DNA from: Manis javanica
Taxonomy: Eukaryota; Chordata; Mammalia; Pholidota; Manidae
NCBI RefSeq assembly: GCF_040802235.1
Contig: NC_133167.1
Location: 1,627,001 to 1,691,000, forward strand
Direction: 5' to 3'
DNA length: 64,000 nt
Shown here piece after piece: positions 58,600-64,000 of the stretch. The translations under genes and the position numbers were made by a program. The notes beneath the pieces are model-generated. The model did no database searches, was not told the DNA's origin, and saw only the letters and a list, made by a program, of their open reading frames with translations. How positions within the stretch are numbered: the first letter of the stretch is position 1; each line of letters opens with the position of its first letter.

Positions 58600-58840
58600 C
58601 CCTCCTTTTCGAGGCTGTTCCTGCTGGAGTGATGGGCTGGCTGCTCACTACCAATTGTGCCCCATCACCTTGATCCCGTGGGATTTACATTTTCTCAGCA
58701 ATTCCTCCAGATTTCTGGTCAGTTGATGCTACCTACCATTTTCCCACTGGCCAGCATTGCTGTGAATCCTTTCATATTTTATCATTTTAGCGGATTCATG
58801 GGTGAAAGAGAAATAATACCTGAGTGTTCAATCTGCTGTT
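58600..58840 (-). mobile_element. Possible L1 3' fragment, antisense
   Basis: CTGGCCAGCATTGCTGTGAATCC and ATTTTAGCGGATTCATGGGTG resemble the antisense of old L1 3' ends. Weak. Confidence 0.35.
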
Positions 58841-58904
58841 CCGGACGGGAGATTTCTAGGTGTTGCCCCCTTTTTCAGCCTGAGGAGGCCGGTCCTGCCT
58901 CTGC

Positions 58905-59090
58905 CTCAGGGTCACTCCGACGTGCAGCCTTCAGTCCCTCCCGTCCCGCCGGCCTCAGAGCTCCTGCCCGGCCTTGCCCGGCCGCCGCCTGGCGTGGAGC
59001 CCGCCCGCTCTGCACACCTCCGGGGGGCTGGCGCCACGTGCCCGCGGCCCTTACCGGCTCTCTCGGGCGTGTCCACCTGGGGAGAGCCCA
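58905..59090. promoter_or_regulatory. CpG-rich patch in HDAC4 intron 2
   Basis: About 185 bases dense in CpG (CCGGCCGCCGCC, GCCACGTGCCCGCGG) inside a CpG-poor region about 2.9 kb after exon 2. It may be a small intragenic CpG island; an L1-like fragment ends just before it. Confidence 0.4.
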
Positions 59091-59929
59091 GGGGCGGTTG
59101 GCCTCCTCTGACACTCGCAGGTTGGCTTTGCTCTGGTGATAAAATGGCCCTTTTATTTGATATGTGTAATTTTTCTGTCCCCTGTTTTTCTTTAAAACTC
59201 CCTCTGATGTTGGGTGAGGTTTGCATTATGATTTTATTGCTGTTCTTTCTGAACTTTGCCAGGGCCAGGCCCTAGTTCTCTGACGTAAAACTGTTGGCTG
59301 TTGGTGTTTTATTGCTCCAAATAACTATTTCTAAGGATGTGAGCAGCCTGAGGAAAGGGCCTGGATTTATTTAGTCTAAAAGAACTCTTCTTTGATATAA
59401 GAGTGGCAGAGAGGTTCTGCAATATGCTTATTGCCTAACCCAGTGCTCCAGACCTTTCCCTGCTGGCTATGTGCTGAGACAGGTCAGGATGGGTTTATTA
59501 GGACCCAGGCCTCCGCTGTGAAGGCAAGTGCCTGGTACAAGACTGAGGGTCTGCCAGCAGGACAAGTGGAGGCTCCTGCCTTCTGCAACTCCTGGTGTTT
59601 CCCTCTGGTGACACACTGCAGTCTTGCTTGTGGCTCAAGTGTGCCCAGGATATTGGTCACTTGGCTGGCTTACAGAAGATGAGACACTGTCACTTGGCCA
59701 CCTTTTTAACACCATTCCACCCCTCCAGTGCAATTCACCTTCCTTACAATAATGTTTTGTGCCCGGAGGAGGGCCAATGAGAAGCGCTGTGCATCTCAGG
59801 GAGCCCCAGGTGGAGCCTCCTGGGCCAGTGGGGTTACCCAAACGCTGTTGATAAAGCAGCTGATTGAGCAGGACCGGAAAAGAGCAATTCAAGTGTCCTG
59901 TCTCCCTGTACATCTTGGTAAGAGGCATG

Positions 59930-60390
59930 TACAGGGTTAGTTAAACATAGAGTAGCTATGTTGAGGGATACTTGTATATTTAAGATCAGTGTTTTAATTA
60001 GGGACATTCTTTGATTTCTGTCTGTAATCTTCAGTTTGAAATATCCCATCCACATGAAAGCAGCTGGAAAAGTCCGTGTCAACAGTAATGTAGTGGTGAG
60101 TGAGTCTCGATACTATTTGATTTCTTCAAAACATTGTGAGATTGTACCAGTGCTGGAAGTCTGGGCACAGCTCTGCCCCCGCTGGCCCGACCTCGGGCCT
60201 GGGCGTCCTCAGCCTTCACACTCCTATCTTGTTTTATTTGAATCTGTTTATTGCAACCAGCTGGCCACCAAGGTTATTATATTTTAATATAGAAATTATC
60301 TCAGAAACATTTTAATTTTATTTAAATCCTGCTTTGCAATGATTGAACGTTTCAGAGACATTGCAAAGTGTTAGGAGGAAATGCTTTTGA
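59930..60390. other. AT-rich block in intron 2, candidate conserved element
   Basis: Non-repetitive AT-rich sequence with few CpGs (TATTATATTTTAATATAG and TTTAATTTTATTTAAATCC words). No repeat recognised. Confidence 0.3.
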
Positions 60391-61649
60391 GGGCCTGCAG
60401 TTAACACAGGGGGGACATCGATTCTGAGCAGTGGGTGACAGGTGGACTGTGCACCCAAGTGAGGCCCTGGGCCACAGAAGGGGGCTGGAGAGCTGGGGAG
60501 CCGAGAGTGGCCTTGCAGGAGGCAGAGGAGCCCAGACCCAGGCTTTCAGGAGGGGTGGTGTGCAGCTGGCCAGCAGGGTCCTGATTCTTAGGTGAGAGAC
60601 AGGCATGCGTCCATGCCCTGGAGCAGCTGGTGACAGCTAGAACAGTGTCATGACCTTCCTGTGATGGCTCAAGAGTCCCCAGAGGTTGCCAGGTCCCAGG
60701 GAGGTTCTGGGCAGGGGAGCAAGGCTGGTGTTGGGGCATGGGGAGCATAGACCAGTTCCACACTGCGAGGAGTACAGGTGTGCTTGAGCGGGAAGGGGAC
60801 TGGCAGTGGGCTGGGAGCTGCTTTGCCTGCCTCCTCCCACTTTCTGGAGGGGAGCTTTGAAAGGTCCCCTATGCTCTGCGCCTGTCCAGTGTGTACTCCA
60901 GGCCTGCTCTGGGTAAGTAGCAGCTCAGCTTGTAAATTGTCCCTGTCCTGGGTTCTCCATGCTGTCATTAGCTGGGAGCTTAATCAGTCAAGGTTTGTTC
61001 AGGAAATCAGGGAGACATAACGACTTCTTTTTCAATCTACTTTTTTTAAATCCTCAAATTGTGTTTTGCCTTTTAAAAACCACGAATACTCATCTGTTAT
61101 GAAGAGCTCAGAAAATTCACTGTCAATGGAGCATGGATGGTTTGTGTTGGCAATTCTCTGCAAATTCTTACAGTTTGTGGAACACTTGCATTTATGTCCT
61201 TTTTTCAAAGCCATTATTGTAGAAATGCAAATTTCTGAGTTCTGAGATGCTGAATGTTGGGTGATTAATGATATTGAAGTTTAAGAATGAACTTCTGGTA
61301 TGTATTTGACACAGAAAACCTGGTAGGGGGATCATTAGAAGCCATTGAGTGCAGCTTGGCGTGGTACAGAAAGGCTGCGATGGAGGCATGGGTGGTGGGG
61401 GCAGGGTGGGTAGGGACAGGTGTGCCACCACCTCCAGACGCCGGGCTGTGCAGGGTGGGCTGCTCGAGCCGCAGATCTGGCTCCCTTTAACCATAGATGT
61501 TTAAAACTTACAACACCAATAAATCAACGTCGGTTACTCACTTCCTCCAAGTCAAACCCTGCTCAGCTTCCGGGAAGCCCCAGAGACTTCCTTCTGCATT
61601 GGCCTTCGCGGTTGCCTCGCTTGCTCTGCACGGTAGGCCTGGGAGGAGA

Positions 61650-61775
61650 GCTGGAACACCACTGTTCTGTCCTGTCGACGGGGAAGCTGGTACTTCCTGC
61701 CGTCCAGTGCATACCTAAGGTCGGGCAGCTAACCAGGGGCTAGGCTGGAACCAGAATTGATCCTCTGCCCTTGAG
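61650..61775 (-). mobile_element. MIR, antisense
   Basis: GTCGACGGGGAAGCTGG, CCTAAGGTCGGGCAGCTAACC and GGCTGGAACCAGAATTGATCC follow the reverse complement of the MIR core, where GGAAACTGAGGC and AGGTCACACAGCTA are expected. Confidence 0.6.
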
Positions 61776-62979
61776 GGACATCTGCCCCTTGCTGGCTGGA
61801 CGCTGGGTGCACTAGGCCCAGTTAGGGATTGATCCTGTCAACTGGCATGAAGCCCCCAGGCCAGGCCAGGCCAGGCAGAGGCACCAGGCCCCCTGGCGCA
61901 GTGTGGTTCCTGTGGCGAGCAGGGATGGCGGGGGGCATGGAGGCCCCGGAAAGGGCAGGTGAGGTCGGGACGCGTGAGCTGTCCGGGAAGCAAGGCAGGC
62001 GCTCTCCCGCCCAAGTGGGGAGCAGAGGGCGAGGCCCTGGGCCTGGAGGTAAGCGCCTGGGGTTACCTGGAGGAGACAAGCATCCAGGCACAGGGTCTGA
62101 GCAGGAGGGCTGTTGCCCCTACATCCACAGGGTCTGTTTGCCTCTTGGTTCCAAGAACCTGTGGACCTGGAGAAGGGGTCGTGGGCCTTGCATCCCCTGC
62201 CTCCTCTCCTGGGACACATGCTTGTGTCCCATTGGTTTCAAGAGGGTGGTCTTGCTGTTGGATTTCTGGGATTTTGGCTGCTTACAATGTGTCTGGAGTA
62301 TGTTTCTGACCTTCTCTGAGCTTCTCTTTGCCACGTCTTGGGAAGTTGGGGCTGAAAGAGCTGGTTGGGTGGCTGGCACTCCACATTCATTTGGAGATTT
62401 GGGTTGAAACTTTTCACTTCCACTTGGGAGCCCTTTATTTCAGAAGAACATGGTAAAAAATTGACACTTGCAGGAAAATGACAAAAAGCAAACGAGGCAG
62501 GTAACTCTAAACTTTTGAGAGTCATTGTCTGGCTTTGTGTTTTTAAGCCACATCATCAGCTGTTCGGGACATAGGCCTTTAAGAGGAGTGGCGAGCCTTG
62601 TGATGGAGAGAAACCGCAGCTCGCTGCTCCCTGTCTGACCCTCCCCTCATTTCCCCTTCCTCCAGAGCAGGCGGGAACAGAGAGGACAAATCCTGCCTCT
62701 CGGGATTGGGCAGTGGTCCTCAGGAGCGTGGCCGAGCCAGGTGGCGAGGTGGCCGCCACCCTGGAAGACTGCCCTGGGGTCGCAGTTCCAGCTGTGTTAG
62801 GGTCACGGGTGGCGTTGGATGGCGGCCTTTGTCTCATTCAACCTCAAGCTTCCCCGCCACCCTCAGCTCCCATCGTCCTCCCCCCCACAGTGTTCCTGCT
62901 GCTGTCACTTGACTGGGGTGGTCTGTGCCAGGAACTGGAGTATTCAGTGCTGACATGCACCCTCGGAGCCTGTAGGATT

Positions 62980-63205
62980 TTAACATGAAAAGTGATGTTC
63001 AATGTTACAGCCATTCTCTAACTTTTACTAATAGTGTTTCCTGTTGAAAGGACTCACTTAAAAGTACTGTTTTTTAAAAATACTTAGCTATCTTACATCT
63101 ATTTATTTTTGTTCCATTTCAAATAGCATTTGTAAAGAATTATGTAAAATAGGCTAAGCATCTTGATGTTAATTATTTAGTAGCACTAACTGGGGTGTTT
63201 GTTTT
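62980..63205. other. AT-rich block in intron 2, candidate conserved element
   Basis: AT-rich and CpG-free for about 220 bases, with GATGTTAATTATTTAGTAGC near 63,163. No repeat recognised. Confidence 0.3.
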
Positions 63206-64000
63206 CTGCGCGAAACAATATTCTCCTAGGGCTGGAGTGAGCCCTGACTGGCGTGCAGCTCCGATGCCGAGGTTTTGTCACTGTTTAAGTCACTGCCTTT
63301 GGTGCCTTTCCTGAGGGATCTTCGTGGTTAATGGCAGTTTTTGTTTGAAACTTTAAATTCTTAGGCCTTTTTTTAGAGGGTTGCTCCTTGTGATCTGGTG
63401 ATTCAGGTGCTAAAGCAAAGAGAATACCTTACATTTTAAGAGCTAAGGATTCTATCTGGGTTTGTTTGCATTCATAGCCAAGTTTTTTCCTTTTTAAGTA
63501 CATGTGAACCTTCCTAGGAAGTCACTTGCAGAAACTGGACTTTTATTACAACCGCGTTTCTCACTGATTTGTGGATTCAAAAGGAATTGTGAGATGCTGC
63601 TATAGTTCAGAGTCCCATGGAATCTGTTCTGAGCACATAGGTTTTCTCGACGTTGTAGGAACATTTCTAGCCTGTTCACACCGGGTACAATTGGGGGGTG
63701 TATTTGGTGGAAGTTCTCCCCTCCCGTACTGGAAGTGTGATCCAATATTCTTGACACTTTCACTTCCGTGTTCACAGGATTCGGTCTGCATCAGGGGCTG
63801 ATTCATAAAGCCCGCATCCCCGCATGGCCCGGCATACAGAGCGCCCCTGCTCGCCAGTCCTGGCGCTGCCTAGCCAACATGCCTGCCGTCCGTACGTGGC
63901 TGAACATGGCCAGTGGGATGGGTCTCTTACATGTGGGTCCTCAGCTCTGACTGCTTCAGTTCAGTCTCATTGAAAGGATCAGAGAAAGGGAGGCAAGCAG

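Larger units (their letters stand above)
21456..64000 (+). other. HDAC4: HDAC4 gene, 5' part (exon 1, intron 1, exon 2, start of intron 2)
   Basis: Class IIa histone deacetylase 4, a nucleus-cytoplasm shuttling corepressor that binds MEF2 factors through its N-terminal region and 14-3-3 proteins when phosphorylated (family knowledge). In the window I see a GC-rich noncoding first exon ending in a GTAAGC donor at 21,713, and a second exon at 55,781-56,013 that carries the start codon and encodes MSSQSHP before a GTAAGG donor. The phase matches the HDAC4 protein, where the next residue is Asp and its codon starts with the G at 56,013. Intron 1 is about 34.07 kb. The deacetylase domain, the glutamine-rich coiled coil and the MEF2-binding segment all lie beyond the right edge. 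The paralogue HDAC5 has a different N-terminus, so it is unlikely. The exact transcription start is inferred. Confidence 0.9.
56014..64000 (+). other. HDAC4: HDAC4 intron 2, 5' part
   Basis: Begins at the GTAAGG donor and runs past the right edge. Contents: a MIR at 56.47-56.60, antisense L1 pieces at 57.24-57.63 and 58.60-58.84, a CpG-rich patch at 58.91-59.09, AT-rich blocks at 59.93-60.39, 61.03-61.34 and 62.98-63.20, a MIR at 61.65-61.78, and otherwise GC-rich unique sequence. No coding exon was recognised. Confidence 0.8.

Noticed and set aside
55781..64000. Intronic microRNA known from human HDAC4 introns
   Set aside because: I looked for a hairpin resembling the human HDAC4 intronic microRNAs around exon 2 and found no convincing match by eye.

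Overview
This is vertebrate nuclear DNA, almost certainly from a placental mammal. It holds the 5' end of one protein-coding gene, HDAC4, on the + strand. The identification rests on a small exon at 55,781-56,013. That exon has a polypyrimidine tract and AG acceptor, a 5'UTR with an in-frame stop, the codons for MSSQSHP, and a GTAAGG donor that splits the next codon after its first G. This is the N-terminus of histone deacetylase 4 as I remember it. About 34 kb upstream, a GC-rich first exon (about 21,456-21,712) begins with the GGAGGTTGTGGGGCC motif that I associate with the HDAC4 5'UTR. It ends at a consensus GTAAGC donor. Only 22 coding bases of HDAC4 lie in the window; the rest of the gene is downstream.

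Layout. 1-19.6 kb is the upstream flank: decayed L1, L2 and MIR copies, microsatellites, a CpG-rich patch at 5.2-5.6 kb and a 120-bp direct repeat. 19.66-22.2 kb is one large CpG island with the HDAC4 promoter (several CCAAT boxes and GC boxes), the noncoding exon 1 and, about 0.7-1.2 kb further upstream, sequence that may be a second, possibly divergent, start region. 21.7-55.8 kb is intron 1. It holds GC-rich unique sequence, AT-rich islands that may be conserved noncoding elements, an internal CpG island at 47.06-47.67 kb, old L1 pieces (mostly antisense to HDAC4), one hAT-type DNA transposon remnant, LTR-like remnants just upstream of exon 2, and several simple and tandem repeats. 55.8-56.0 kb is exon 2. 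56.0-64.0 kb is the start of intron 2.

Species. No Alu (primate), B1/B2 (rodent), or obvious carnivore, ruminant or horse young SINE was recognised in 64 kb; the repeats seen are the old pan-mammalian kind. The order cannot be fixed from this window alone.

No prokaryotic gene, CRISPR array, tRNA, rRNA or complete mobile-element ORF was found. All ORFs above 100 codons look like chance readings of GC-rich DNA or of L1 fragments. Repeat boundaries are by eye and approximate, usually to within tens of bases. I found no convincing new biological system. The best leads are regulatory: the CCAAT array and GCC tract at the HDAC4 promoter, the upstream part of the CpG island, the intronic CpG island, and a TATA-bearing LTR-like segment about 0.65 kb before the coding exon.
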